From Rhodococcus yunnanensis NBRC 103083 (GTDB lineage Bacteria > Actinomycetota > Actinomycetes > Mycobacteriales > Mycobacteriaceae): a stretch of 64,000 nucleotides of DNA. The notes beneath the pieces are model-generated. The model had not been told where the DNA came from and did not search any database. It saw only the letters and a program-made list of their open reading frames with translations. Every line of letters begins with the position of its first letter. Within the stretch, counting starts at the first letter, position 1. Positions 1-8,844 of the stretch are shown here, piece after piece. A program made the position numbers and the translations under genes. The DNA is taken from positions 124,001-188,000 of the forward strand of contig NZ_BCXH01000013.1 in NCBI RefSeq assembly GCF_001895005.1, read 5' to 3'.

Positions 1-400
1 GCACGACGTCGACGCCGTCCACTACCAGCTGATGGACGTTCGCCGACACGGCGCTCTCATCGCGATCGACGACTTCGGCTCCGGCTTCTCCTCACTCGAA
101 CGCCTGGCCACACTGCCGGTGGACATACTCAAGATCGACAAATCACTCACCCAGCACCTCGACAGCAGGAACCTCCAACGCAGGCGAGCAATGTCGGCGC
201 TCTGCAAAGCGGTCGTCGAGGTCACCCACGACCTCGGCAAGGACACCGTCGTCGAGGGCATCGAGACGACCGACCAACTCGACTCGTGCGTCGAGATGGC
301 AGTTACATTCGGACAGGGACACCTACTCGGCCGTCCCATGACCGCCACCCAGCTCGAACAGATCCTTCTCCAGAACGGCGCACACAGCGCGTCCGCATGA
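1..400 (+). CDS. EAL-domain cyclic-di-GMP phosphodiesterase, C-terminal part
   Basis: The reading frame is open from base 2, so the start lies outside the window. What remains is the C-terminal half of an EAL domain, which hydrolyses cyclic-di-GMP to pGpG in the cytoplasm. Visible hallmarks are the metal-binding DDFGSG motif (bases about 68-85), the conserved LKIDKSL strand, and the EGIET motif with the GHLLGRPM segment near the end. The EAL signature itself and any upstream GGDEF, PAS or membrane part are not in view, so activity and full architecture cannot be judged. Its stop overlaps the next start as ATGA, so the two genes are probably co-translated. Confidence 0.9.
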   Translation, partial: HDVDAVHYQLMDVRRHGALIAIDDFGSGFSSLERLATLPVDILKIDKSLTQHLDSRNLQRRRAMSALCKAVVEVTHDLGKDTVVEGIETTDQLDSCVEMAVTFGQGHLLGRPMTATQLEQILLQNGAHSASA

Positions 401-843
401 CACAGCGCATGATACGAGGGGCAACGAACGTGAAGATCGACGACGAGACCGGGCAGTTCGCCGAAGCCAGACGCGCCCTGCTGTCCACCGTCAACCCCGA
501 CGGCACACCACATCTCGTGCCTGTCGTGTTCGCCGTGGTCGACGACACCATCGTCACCGCGATCGACTGGAAACCCAAGTCCACCCAGAAGCTCCAACGG
601 CTCGAGAACATCCGCGCCGACCCCGCCGTCAGCCTCATCGTCGACAACTACGACGAGGACTGGACCGCACTCTGGTGGATCCGCGCCAGCGGATCGGCCC
701 GCGTCGTCGACGCCGACACCGACGAAGGCACCGCGGCCATCGACGCCCTCGTCGGGAAATACGACCAATACGTCCCCGCGCGTCCCCAGGGTCCCGCCAT
801 CGTCGTCGGGAATCTCCGGTGGCGATCCTGGCGGGCGTCCTAG
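397..843 (+). CDS. PPOX-class F420-dependent oxidoreductase family (split-barrel FMN/F420 fold)
   Basis: The product is a 148-residue protein with the pyridoxamine-phosphate-oxidase-like split beta-barrel signature: an early AxLSTVNPDGTPHLVPVVF strand pair, then KPKSTQKLQRLENIRADP and VSLIVDNYDEDW. This matches the actinobacterial TIGR03668-type group, small cytoplasmic enzymes that usually use F420 (some use FMN or heme). The substrate is unknown. I chose the ATG at 397 because it forms an ATGA overlap with the EAL gene. An in-frame GTG at 430 would give 137 residues and also fits the family. Family membership is well supported; cofactor choice is inference. Confidence 0.82.
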   Translation: MTQRMIRGATNVKIDDETGQFAEARRALLSTVNPDGTPHLVPVVFAVVDDTIVTAIDWKPKSTQKLQRLENIRADPAVSLIVDNYDEDWTALWWIRASGSARVVDADTDEGTAAIDALVGKYDQYVPARPQGPAIVVGNLRWRSWRAS

Positions 844-865
844 GTCTGCTCTCTTTCCGTCGACC

Positions 866-1064
866 GAATGTCACCTCCGCTCACCCCTAGGTGAGCGAAT
901 GTCACCTCCGCTCACCCCTAGGTGAGCGAATGTCACCTCCGCTCACCCCTAGGTGAGCGAATGTCACCTCTGGTCACCCCTAGGTGAGCGAATGTCACCG
1001 TCGGTAACTCTGAGTGAGCAAATGTCGCCCTCGCTCACCCCGGAGTGAGCGAATGTGACATTCG
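866..1064. repeat. Tandem array of 31-bp palindrome-containing repeats
   Basis: Copies of a 31-bp unit begin at 866, 897, 928, 959, 990, about 1021 and 1051. The first three are identical and the later ones diverge. Each unit starts GAATGTCACCTCC and contains an inverted repeat GCTCACC-CCTA-GGTGAGC. There are no unique spacers, so it is not CRISPR. A related array lies at 2736-3093, and together they bracket the GNAT and AbiEi-like genes. The array fills the gap between the stop at 843 and the GNAT gene. The function is unknown; a REP-like element or a protein-binding array are both possible. Confidence 0.9.
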
Positions 1065-1126
1065 GACCCCCGAGCGCGACGAAAATCGTTCGCATCGCGG
1101 ACAGAATCCGGGACACACTGCTGAGT

Positions 1127-1675
1127 ATGCCGGCGACGCCTCCTGAACGAATCGAACTCGGTCCACTCGTTGTTCGTCGCGAAACCGCTGACGACGCCGA
1201 GGCAATCGCCGACGCCATCGCGTCGAACATCCCCCGGCTGACGCCCTGGATGGAGTGGGCGGTCTCGGACGCTGCGCAGGTCCAGACGCAACGCGTACGC
1301 ATTGCGAACAGTATCGCCCAGTGGGACTCGGGCACCGTCTTCGACTATCTCGTCACCGACCGCTCAGAAGCCAAGGTCCTCGGCAAGTCCGGGCTACGCC
1401 GGAGCGGCACAGGAGTCATGGAGATCGGCTACTGGTTGACCGAGGCCGCCGAAGGACGAGGCGTCATGACTGCGGTCGCCGCCGCTCTGACCACTGTCGC
1501 CGCAGGTCTCCAGAGTACGAAGCGCGTCGAAATCCATTGCGATGCAGCTAATATCCGCAGTCGGGCGATACCCGCTCGGTTGGGGTATCGCCTCGACCGC
1601 ACTGTCGACCACCCGATCACCACGTCACATCAGACCGGTCGACAGATGATCTGGGTCTACGACGCCTTGCCGTAG
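1127..1675 (+). CDS. GNAT-family N-acetyltransferase (RimJ/RimL type)
   Basis: This 182-residue protein has the RimJ/RimL-like layout: ELGPLVVRRETADDAEAIADAI at the N-terminus, EIGYWLTEAAEGRGVMTAV (acetyl-CoA-binding motif A, with a variant R/Q-x-x-G-x-G/A loop EGRG) and RVEIHCDAANIRSRAIPARLGY (motif B). Such enzymes acetylate ribosomal-protein N-termini, small amines or antibiotics; the substrate cannot be told here. The frame extends upstream into the repeat array, but the ATG at 1127 starts the conserved domain. The ribosome-binding site is weak. The 3' end overlaps the convergent AbiEi-like gene by 19 bases. Confidence 0.85.
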   Translation: MPATPPERIELGPLVVRRETADDAEAIADAIASNIPRLTPWMEWAVSDAAQVQTQRVRIANSIAQWDSGTVFDYLVTDRSEAKVLGKSGLRRSGTGVMEIGYWLTEAAEGRGVMTAVAAALTTVAAGLQSTKRVEIHCDAANIRSRAIPARLGYRLDRTVDHPITTSHQTGRQMIWVYDALP

Positions 1676-2646
1676 CTCACGTCATCCCGCTCGACCACGC
1701 GCAAGTTCGGGCGAGGTCTACTCAATGCTTGCTGATAGGCCTTGTGTAGATCTGCAAGAACCACATCGGATTGTGTGCGAATTGCTTTCGGCGTGTGGCT
1801 CACCACGATTGCGCCATGCCCTCGCATGTTCTGTCGCTTTTTCAGAGTGGCTTCGTACGCGGCAGGAGACGAGTGGAACTCGAACGATTCGATCTCCCAG
1901 TCGAGCGCAACCTCGTCCAACCAGTTGTCCGTGTATCCGAGGAATTCGCCCGTCTCGGACAACACCGCCTTGTTGCGCACCATCGGTGGCAGACCACTTT
2001 TCTCGTACAACTTCTGCGCATCGAGTTCCGCGACCGAATGTGCACCGAAACTCAGTTCCCGAAGTATGCGGCGCGGAAGGGCACTTCCCCGTCCACACCC
2101 CTCGTCGAGTTCTTGAAGCAAGGACGGGATGTCGGCTTGACCACGCTGCACGACGTCGGCAATCAGCGCAGTGCACGCACGCTCGTCCACCATTCGTCGA
2201 GCGGCGTCCAACAGGCATCTCTTCAGCGGTGCGACCGGCAAGCCCATCTTCATCGTCGGCCCGGGTAGCCGCCATGTACGTTCCACCTCTACGAACGACA
2301 CATTCTTTCGGTGCTCCTGATGCGGAATCAGCAACAACGTTTCCGTCGGCAGGGTCGAACTTCCGAATCCATGGAGCGCAAGACCCGCCCTCCCCGACAA
2401 CATCGCATTCGATCCGCCGTACATGATCGCCCCAGTATTTCGCTGCAGTCTCGACGGTTGCCCGTTGTGCAGCAGAACCAGTGCCGGCAGAAATCGCTGC
2501 CACGGTCCACCCGCAGTTCGGTCCGCTATTGTCTTCGCTCCTACCCCCATCCCCCTCAGTACAGAGGTTCTGATCACGCCGTTCTTCGAATTCTGTTGCA
2601 GCACGTAAGCGTCAGCTGCCCATCCCCCTCGTTTCATGGGGCACAT
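1657..2646 (-). CDS. AbiEi-like winged-helix protein with a nuclease-like C-terminal domain
   Basis: This is a 329-residue protein. Residues 20-60 (NGVIRTSVLRGMGVGAKTI and on) resemble the winged helix of the AbiEi type-IV antitoxin domain, where a DNA-binding helix is followed by a short RGVY-like strand. Residues 200-300 look like the DUF559/Vsr-like fold, with candidate catalytic acids E207, D240 and E251-x-E253. Many actinobacterial genomes carry stand-alone proteins of this design with no AbiEii toxin partner, and none is adjacent here. The frame continues upstream, but the ATG at 2646 is preceded by GGAGGG ten bases away; Met-4 (2637) is an alternative. Domain assignment is by eye and tentative. 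Confidence 0.6.
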   Translation of the reverse strand: MCPMKRGGWAADAYVLQQNSKNGVIRTSVLRGMGVGAKTIADRTAGGPWQRFLPALVLLHNGQPSRLQRNTGAIMYGGSNAMLSGRAGLALHGFGSSTLPTETLLLIPHQEHRKNVSFVEVERTWRLPGPTMKMGLPVAPLKRCLLDAARRMVDERACTALIADVVQRGQADIPSLLQELDEGCGRGSALPRRILRELSFGAHSVAELDAQKLYEKSGLPPMVRNKAVLSETGEFLGYTDNWLDEVALDWEIESFEFHSSPAAYEATLKKRQNMRGHGAIVVSHTPKAIRTQSDVVLADLHKAYQQALSRPRPNLRVVERDDVSYGKAS

Positions 2647-2691
2647 CGAATACCATCCCTCCGACAAATTCAGCGGGCTGGCGGCCTTGCC

Positions 2692-2719
2692 TGTGGACAA
2701 TTCCTCAGCCTGTGGATAA
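2692..2719. promoter_or_regulatory. Two perfect DnaA boxes upstream of the AbiEi-like gene
   Basis: TGTGGACAA (2692-2700, reverse complement of TTGTCCACA) and TGTGGATAA (2711-2719, reverse complement of TTATCCACA) lie 46-73 bases upstream of the chosen start at 2646. Both match actinobacterial DnaA-box consensus forms. Whether DnaA binds here is not shown. Confidence 0.5.
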
Positions 2720-2735
2720 CTCGGTGGAGTAACGA

Positions 2736-3093
2736 GGTGACCGAATGTGACATTCGCTCCAGGGCAGGTTGGTGACCGAATGCGACATTCGCTCACCCGG
2801 AGAGACCGAATGCCGCCCTCACTCACTCAGAGTTACCCAACGTGACATTCGCTCACCTCAAAGTGACCCAAGGTGACATTCGCTCCCGTGCAGGGTGGTG
2901 ACCGAATGCGACATTCGCTCACCCGGAGAGACCGAATGCCGCCCTCACTCACTCAGAGTTACCGAACGTGACATTCGCTCACCTCAAAGTGACCGAAGGT
3001 GACGTTCGCTCACCCCAAAGTGACCCAAGGTGACATTCGCTCACCTCAAGGTGACCCAACGTGACATTCGCTCACCCCGAAGTGACCGAATCT
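2736..3093. repeat. Array of palindromic repeats with an internal ~126-bp duplication
   Basis: About a dozen degenerate copies of a 25-32 bp element carry GACCGAATGTGACATTCGC-like cores, which are near-perfect palindromes around GAATGT-GACATTC. The segment starting near 2771 recurs 126 bases later near 2897 with only a few changes, so the array grew by a larger duplication. The repeats are related to the 866-1064 array. Together with the DnaA boxes they occupy the whole gene-free stretch 2647-3204; no further gene is visible in it. Confidence 0.9.
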
Positions 3094-3204
3094 GTCGACG
3101 AGGGAGCGGACGGCCCGTACCGTTGGGGCGGTGACGGGGGCCACAGGTGGTGAAGACTGCGCCACCACGGTGCCTGCTGTTGATTCTGTGTGCGGAGGGG
3201 ATGT

Positions 3205-4464
3205 ATGGCTATATCGGACATTCAGGAGTACAGCCATTTGACCGAGGCCGATATAGAGGCTTTGGGGAAGGAACTCGACGCCATTCGCCGGGACGTCGAG
3301 GATTCGCGCGGGGCGAGGGATGCACGGTACATCCAACGGACCATTGCGTTTCAGCGGTCGCTGATGGTGGCCGGCCGGGTGGTGCTGTTCGCGAGCAAGA
3401 AGAAGCCGGCGTGGGCTTTGGGTACTGCGTTGCTCGGGGTGGGCAAGATCATCGAGAACATGGAGTTGGGCCACAACGTCATTCATGGTCAGTGGGATTG
3501 GATGAACGACCCCGAGATCCATTCGAGCAACTGGGAATGGGACAACACGTGCCCGTCTTCCGGTTGGAAGCATTCGCACAATTTCACGCATCACAAGTAC
3601 ACCAACATCGTCGGCCTGGACAACGATGTCGGCTACGGCGTCCTTCGCATCACCCGTGACCAGAAGTGGCACCCGAAGTATTTGGCGCAGCCCCTGGTCA
3701 ATGCGCTGTTGGCGACGTTCTTCGAGTGGGGCGTCGCACTGCATCACCTCGAGACGGACAAGCTGCGTACCGGTGAGGTGAAGTGGGAGGACAAGAAGGA
3801 GATGGCCGTCGACGTTCTGCGCAAGATCGGCAGGCAGGTCGGCAAGGACTACATCTTGTTCCCACTGTTGACCGGTCCTGCGTGGAAGACGACCTTGACG
3901 GCCAATGCCACGGCCAACTTCATCCGTAACTATTGGACGTACGGCGTCATATTCTGTGGGCATTTCCCCGACGGTGCGGAGAAGTTCACGCTGGAGGAGT
4001 ACGAGACGGAGTCTCAGCCCGAGTGGTATCTACGGCAAATGCTCGGCAGCGCGAACTTCCGTGCCGGCCCGGCGCTGGCGTTCATGAGTGGCAACCTCTG
4101 CTATCAGATCGAACATCACCTGTTCCCGGATCTACCCAGCAACAGGTACGCCGAGATCGGAGTGAAGATCCGCGAACTCTGCGACAAGTACGACTTGCCG
4201 TACACGACGGGTTCGCTTCCGCATCAGTACGGCCAGACACTGCGGACCATTCTGAAGCTGTCACTGCCGAATCGGTTCCTGTCGGCGACGTCCGACGATG
4301 CACCGGAAACATCGTCGGAACTCAAGTTCCGTATCCGCGGCGGAATGAAGGAAGTGTTCGGCACCGATCCGGCGACAGGGAGGCGTCGGGGACTTCGGAC
4401 GGCGCTGGCAATGGTCGGCAAGCACACTCCTGTTCACACCGCCACCAGCCAATCGCGTCGTTGA
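3205..4464 (+). CDS. Membrane fatty acid desaturase (DesA3-like, three histidine boxes)
   Basis: This 419-residue integral-membrane desaturase carries all three diiron histidine boxes: HNVIH (about 90-94), HNFTHH (about 125-130) and QIEHH (about 301-305). The QxxHH form of the third box is shared by mycobacterial DesA3 stearoyl-CoA Delta9 desaturase and by front-end desaturases. The enzyme introduces a cis double bond into acyl-CoA or lipid-bound acyl chains and needs an electron-donating reductase, which is not adjacent. A PDR-type reductase at 51.7-52.8 kb resembles the DesA3 partner class but sits with another gene. The ATG at 3205 follows GGAGGGG; a GTG 15 bases upstream is in frame but has poorer spacing. 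Confidence 0.88.
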   Translation: MAISDIQEYSHLTEADIEALGKELDAIRRDVEDSRGARDARYIQRTIAFQRSLMVAGRVVLFASKKKPAWALGTALLGVGKIIENMELGHNVIHGQWDWMNDPEIHSSNWEWDNTCPSSGWKHSHNFTHHKYTNIVGLDNDVGYGVLRITRDQKWHPKYLAQPLVNALLATFFEWGVALHHLETDKLRTGEVKWEDKKEMAVDVLRKIGRQVGKDYILFPLLTGPAWKTTLTANATANFIRNYWTYGVIFCGHFPDGAEKFTLEEYETESQPEWYLRQMLGSANFRAGPALAFMSGNLCYQIEHHLFPDLPSNRYAEIGVKIRELCDKYDLPYTTGSLPHQYGQTLRTILKLSLPNRFLSATSDDAPETSSELKFRIRGGMKEVFGTDPATGRRRGLRTALAMVGKHTPVHTATSQSRR

Positions 4465-4537
4465 TCACGTGAATTCCCCCCGTCGGCGCTACATTTCCCC
4501 TAGGGGCAACACGCAGCGCCGACGGCAGGAGTAAGTA

Positions 4538-7500
4538 GTGACGAGCACGGCATCGGTGTCACCGGGGAAGTCGGAACAGTCGACGGCCACGCGCGGAGAA
4601 GGAAAACCGCGCGTTCTGGTGCCGCCCGAACATGGTCGGCTGACGCAGGTTCCGCACATCGCCGGGCTGATTCTCGGTGTCTTTGCGGTGCTGGTCTTCC
4701 TGTGGAGTATCTCGCCTGCACTGCGTGTGGTCATCCGGGTTCCGCGCGAGTACGTGGACAATTACTACTTCGACGCACCCGACACCTCGCTCGCGTGGGC
4801 ACTCGTCGTCGGTCTCCTCGCCGCTGCGCTCGCAAGCCGCAAACGCATCGCGTGGTGGTTGCTGACCATCTATCTCGTTCTGTTGGCGCTCACGAATCTC
4901 GCGGACGGGATCGAGAACAAGAGCGTCGACTCCTGGATCGCACTGGGTGTTCACGTCGTCGTGCTCGGGATTCTGATCGCGTCCCGCAGGGAGTTCTACA
5001 CTCGCGTCCGCCGCGGCGCCGGCTGGCGAGCCCTCGGCGTGCTGATTCTCGGCGCAGTGATCGGGACGCTCGTGGGGTGGGGCCTCGTCGCGTTGTTCCC
5101 CGGGACGCTCCCCGAGAGTCAGACGTTCCTGTGGGCATTCAACCGCGTGACCGCGTTGGCCACGGTCGACAACGAGCAGTTCGGCGGCCGCCCACACGGA
5201 TTCATCAACACGCTCCTCGGACTGTTCGGCGCGCTGGCGCTCCTCGCAGCCGTCGTGACGCTGTTCAGGTCGCAGCGTTCGTCCAACGCGCTCACCGGTA
5301 GCGACGAGTCCGCGCTGCGTGGCCTGATCGACAAGTGGGGCGCCGACGACTCCCTCGCCTATTTCGCCACTCGCCGCGACAAGGCCGTCGTCTTCGCCCC
5401 CAGCGGTAAAGCCGCCATCACCTACCGCGTCGAGGTCGGCGTGTGCCTCGCCAGCGGCGACCCGATCGGCAATCCCGAAGCGTGGCCGCACGCCATCGAC
5501 GCCTGGTTGGAGCTGGCGGAGAAGTACGGGTGGTCGCCCGCGGTGATGGGGGCGAGCGAAACCGGTGCAACGGCGTTCAAGCGGGCAGGCCTCGGAGTCC
5601 TCGAGCTCGGCGACGAAGCAATCCTCTACACCAAGCAGTTCAACCTGACCGGCCGCGAGATGAGGCCGGTCCGCCAGGCCGTCAACCGAGCGCGCAAAGC
5701 CGGTGTGACAGTGGAGATCCGCAGGCACCGCGACATTCCGGCCGCCGAGATGGCCGAGATCATCGACTGCGCCGACAACTGGCGTGATACCGAAACCGAG
5801 CGCGGATTCTCGATGGCACTGGGCCGTCTGGGAGATCCGCTCGACGGCGACTGCCTCCTCGTCCAGGCTCGCCAGGACGACCGAACCGTGGCGGTGCTGT
5901 CGCTCGCGCCATGGGGTCGAACCGGTGCCTCGCTCGACCTGATGCGGCGTGACCCGCAGTCCCCCAACGGTGTCATCGAACTACTGGTCACCGAATTGGC
6001 AACCGGCGGAGATCAATTCGGAATCAGCAAGATCTCTCTGAACTTCGCGGTGTTCCGCGCGGTGTTCGAGGAGGGCAGCAGAATCGGCGCAGGCCCCGTG
6101 CTGCGTATCTGGCGCTCGGTGCTCGTGTTCTTCTCCCGCTGGTGGCAACTGGAAGCCCTGTACCGCTCCAACCTGAAGTACCAGCCGGACTGGGAGCCGC
6201 GTTACCTCTGCTTCGCGGACAACCGCGTACTTCCCAAAGTGGGCATCGCCTCGGCCATCGCCGAAGGCTTTCTGACGCTCCCGAGTTTCCGGCGCGCGCG
6301 CAAGCACACCGGCAGCCACGTCGCCGTGCCTGCAGCACTGGCAGGCAACGAAGACATTCACACAGATGGCAGTGGCCCGGGGACGGCGCCCGACGACGAC
6401 CTCGTGACCACCGGCCCCAAGCGTCCCGACCAGGTTCGTGTGCGCATCGCGAAGCTGGAGCGCCTGAACAGCGAAGGTGTCGAGGGTTACCCCGTCGCCT
6501 ATCCCCCGACGCATTCCGTCGCCGAGGCTCTTGCCGCTCCCCAGGGCACGACGGTCCGAATCGCGGGACGTCTGCTGCGTATTCGTGATTACGGCGGCGT
6601 CGCATTCGCCGTAGTCCGTGACTGGACCGACGACATCCAGGTGCTGTTCGACCGGGAACGCGTCGGCGACAAGCTCGACAGCTTCGACTCCGATTTCGAC
6701 CTGGGCGACCTGATCGAGGTCAGCGGCACGATCGGCAGAAGCAAGAAGGGCGAGTTCTCGCTGATCGCGAGCGACTGGCGTATGAACGCCAAATGCCTGC
6801 ATCCTCTGCCGGACAAGTGGAAGGGACTCACCGATCCCGAATCGCGTGTGCGTCAACGGTATGTCGACCTTGCGATCAATCGGAGTGCCCGCGACCTGAT
6901 GATCGCACGCAGCAATGTCGTGAAATCACTGCGGGATTCGCTGTCCGACCGCGGATACATGGAGGTCGAGACCCCGATTCTGCAGCAGGTGCACGGCGGC
7001 GCGAACGCGGCACCGTTCATCACACACATCAACGCCTACAACCTCGATCTCTACCTGCGTATCGCACCCGAGCTGTATCTGAAGCGACTGTGCGTCGGAG
7101 GTATGGACAAGGTGTTCGAGATCGGCCGCGTGTTCCGCAACGAGGGAGCCGACTTCAAACACAATCCCGAGTTCACCATTCTCGAGGCCTACGAAGCGCA
7201 CAGCGATTACGAACGGGCAATGGTGTTGTGCCGCGAGCTGATTCAGAAGGCCGCCGTCGCCGCGCACGGTCGTGAGATCGTGCTTCGACCCGACGGCCCG
7301 GACGGCGAGATGATCGAGATCGACATCTCGGGTGAGTGGCCGGTCAAGACACTGCACGGCGCCGTCGCCGAGAAGCTCGGGGTGAACGTGGCACCCGATA
7401 CCTCGTTGAGCGAACTGCAGCGCCTGTGCGACGAGAACGAAATTCCGTACGAAAAGGATTGGGACGCAGGAGCCGTCGCGCAAGGCATGTACGAGCACCT

Positions 7501-7879
7501 CGTCGAGGACTACACCGAGTTCCCGACCTTCTACAAGGATTTCCCGACGTCGATGTCGCCGCTGACCCGGCCACATCGGTCGATTCCCGGCGTCGCCGAG
7601 AAGTGGGACCTCGTGGCGTGGGGGGTGGAACTCGGTACCGCATACAGCGAGTTGACCGACCCTGTCGACCAACGGCAGCGTCTCACCGAACAGTCGTTGC
7701 TCGCCGCAGGCGGCGACGAGGAAGCGATGAGCCTCGACGAGGACTTCCTGCAAGCCCTCGAATACGGCATGCCTCCGACAGGTGGGCTCGGCATGGGCGT
7801 CGACCGGGTCGTGATGCTCATCACGGGTGGCAGCATCCGAGAAACTCTTGCGTTCCCGCTCGCCAAACCCCGGCAGTGA
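4538..7879 (+). CDS. lysX: Bifunctional lysylphosphatidylglycerol synthase / lysyl-tRNA synthetase LysX
   Basis: This 1113-residue fusion has an N-terminal part (about 40-240) with several membrane helices of the MprF type. A DUF2156 lysyltransferase domain covers about 257-575. From about 635 there is a complete class-II lysyl-tRNA synthetase: OB-fold, motif 2 ([14 protein letters not shown], about 865) and motif 3 ([15 protein letters not shown] near the end). It charges lysine onto tRNA and transfers it to phosphatidylglycerol, making the membrane less anionic and more resistant to cationic peptides. Its length is close to M. tuberculosis LysX. It starts with GTG after AGGAG. The stop abuts the next gene's ATG directly. 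Confidence 0.95.
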   Translation: MTSTASVSPGKSEQSTATRGEGKPRVLVPPEHGRLTQVPHIAGLILGVFAVLVFLWSISPALRVVIRVPREYVDNYYFDAPDTSLAWALVVGLLAAALASRKRIAWWLLTIYLVLLALTNLADGIENKSVDSWIALGVHVVVLGILIASRREFYTRVRRGAGWRALGVLILGAVIGTLVGWGLVALFPGTLPESQTFLWAFNRVTALATVDNEQFGGRPHGFINTLLGLFGALALLAAVVTLFRSQRSSNALTGSDESALRGLIDKWGADDSLAYFATRRDKAVVFAPSGKAAITYRVEVGVCLASGDPIGNPEAWPHAIDAWLELAEKYGWSPAVMGASETGATAFKRAGLGVLELGDEAILYTKQFNLTGREMRPVRQAVNRARKAGVTVEIRRHRDIPAAEMAEIIDCADNWRDTETERGFSMALGRLGDPLDGDCLLVQARQDDRTVAVLSLAPWGRTGASLDLMRRDPQSPNGVIELLVTELATGGDQFGISKISLNFAVFRAVFEEGSRIGAGPVLRIWRSVLVFFSRWWQLEALYRSNLKYQPDWEPRYLCFADNRVLPKVGIASAIAEGFLTLPSFRRARKHTGSHVAVPAALAGNEDIHTDGSGPGTAPDDDLVTTGPKRPDQVRVRIAKLERLNSEGVEGYPVAYPPTHSVAEALAAPQGTTVRIAGRLLRIRDYGGVAFAVVRDWTDDIQVLFDRERVGDKLDSFDSDFDLGDLIEVSGTIGRSKKGEFSLIASDWRMNAKCLHPLPDKWKGLTDPESRVRQRYVDLAINRSARDLMIARSNVVKSLRDSLSDRGYMEVETPILQQVHGGANAAPFITHINAYNLDLYLRIAPELYLKRLCVGGMDKVFEIGRVFRNEGADFKHNPEFTILEAYEAHSDYERAMVLCRELIQKAAVAAHGREIVLRPDGPDGEMIEIDISGEWPVKTLHGAVAEKLGVNVAPDTSLSELQRLCDENEIPYEKDWDAGAVAQGMYEHLVEDYTEFPTFYKDFPTSMSPLTRPHRSIPGVAEKWDLVAWGVELGTAYSELTDPVDQRQRLTEQSLLAAGGDEEAMSLDEDFLQALEYGMPPTGGLGMGVDRVVMLITGGSIRETLAFPLAKPRQ

Positions 7880-8767
7880 ATGTTTCACATGAAACCACCG
7901 GGAAAGTTTGTGACGGTGCACGGTCTCCGCACCCACGTTGTCGTCAGGGGCGGCGGCCCGACGGTCGTGCTGTGCGGCGGGCTGGGCGGTAACTGGTTCG
8001 ACTGGGACGACTGCGTGCGCATCCTGTCCGCGTTCCACACCGTCGTCGTGTTCGATCGACCAGGGTTCGGCCTGAGCCAGCCGTTCCCGCATGGGCAGAC
8101 CCCGACGGTGACGGCCGAAGCAGACCGCATCCTCGGTGTCCTCGACGCCGTCGATCTTCCCGGGCCCGCTGTGGTCGTCGGGCATTCGATTGCCGGGTTC
8201 TATGCCGAAGCCTTCGCCAGACTGCACCCGGGTCGGACCTCGGGCGTTCTGTTGCTCGACTCGAGTGCCGAGCGTGATCCGTGGCGTGTCGTCCCGAGGC
8301 CACTGCGCGTCGGGGGGGCCTACGCGCTGGCGAAGGCGCTCTCGGCCACCGGGTTGCAGTGGCTGTTCGGCACCACTGTCCGCCGGATCCTCAACCAATC
8401 GATTCCACCCGACGGCATCCCGATCGCCACGTACGACTGGGTCAAGCAGATCTACCGCACCCCGTCCTATCTCGAAGCGGCGCTGATCGAGGACTTCGTC
8501 TACCCCGACATGGCGATCGAGCTCAACGCCATCCGGCGCCGGACAACGATGCCCGAGGTGGGGGTCACCGTCGCCGCGGCGCACACGGGCAGACCGACCC
8601 CGTGGGGACGAATGTGGATCGCGAAGCAGAACCGACTCGCCCGATATCTGAATGCGAGGTTCGCCGTCGTCGCCGATGCTCACCACCACGCGATGATCGA
8701 TCAGCCCGTCGAGGTTGCTGCGCTGATCGCCGAACTAGTGTCACATCACAAAGACGTCGACCCGTAA
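7880..8767 (+). CDS. Alpha/beta-fold hydrolase
   Basis: This 295-residue cytoplasmic hydrolase has the nucleophile elbow GHSIAG (Ser103), an oxyanion-region GGLGGNWFDWD stretch, and a probable catalytic histidine in ADAHHHAMID near the C-terminus. The fold covers esterases, lipases, epoxide hydrolases and peroxidases; the substrate cannot be inferred. The ATG at 7880 touches the lysX stop, implying translational coupling; an ATG nine bases later is also possible. Co-expression with lysX suggests a lipid-related role, but that is inference only. The start region contains a near-match to the parS sequence. Confidence 0.85.
   Translation: MFHMKPPGKFVTVHGLRTHVVVRGGGPTVVLCGGLGGNWFDWDDCVRILSAFHTVVVFDRPGFGLSQPFPHGQTPTVTAEADRILGVLDAVDLPGPAVVVGHSIAGFYAEAFARLHPGRTSGVLLLDSSAERDPWRVVPRPLRVGGAYALAKALSATGLQWLFGTTVRRILNQSIPPDGIPIATYDWVKQIYRTPSYLEAALIEDFVYPDMAIELNAIRRRTTMPEVGVTVAAAHTGRPTPWGRMWIAKQNRLARYLNARFAVVADAHHHAMIDQPVEVAALIAELVSHHKDVDP
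7882..7895. promoter_or_regulatory. Near-parS sequence (one mismatch)
   Basis: GTTTCACATGAAAC differs from the ParB-binding core GTTTCACGTGAAAC by one base at the centre. It lies inside the first codons of the hydrolase, about 50 kb from oriC. The central CG is normally important for ParB, so this may be a weak site or chance. Confidence 0.35.
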
Positions 8768-8844
8768 CGTGTCACCTCGAGCCCGTTGCCCAAGACCCGA
8801 ACCGCAGTTCGGCGATGGCACGGTAGCCACGAGAGGAAACGAAG

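Noticed and set aside
866..1064. Possible CRISPR array
   Set aside because: The units follow each other head to tail with no unique spacers, and no cas gene is near.
4497..4506. CCCCTAGGGG palindrome between the desaturase and lysX
   Set aside because: Too short for a firm terminator or operator call and with no partner site.
6926..8689. A 587-residue minus-strand frame across lysX and the hydrolase
   Set aside because: It spans two well-supported genes on the other strand and has no motif of its own.
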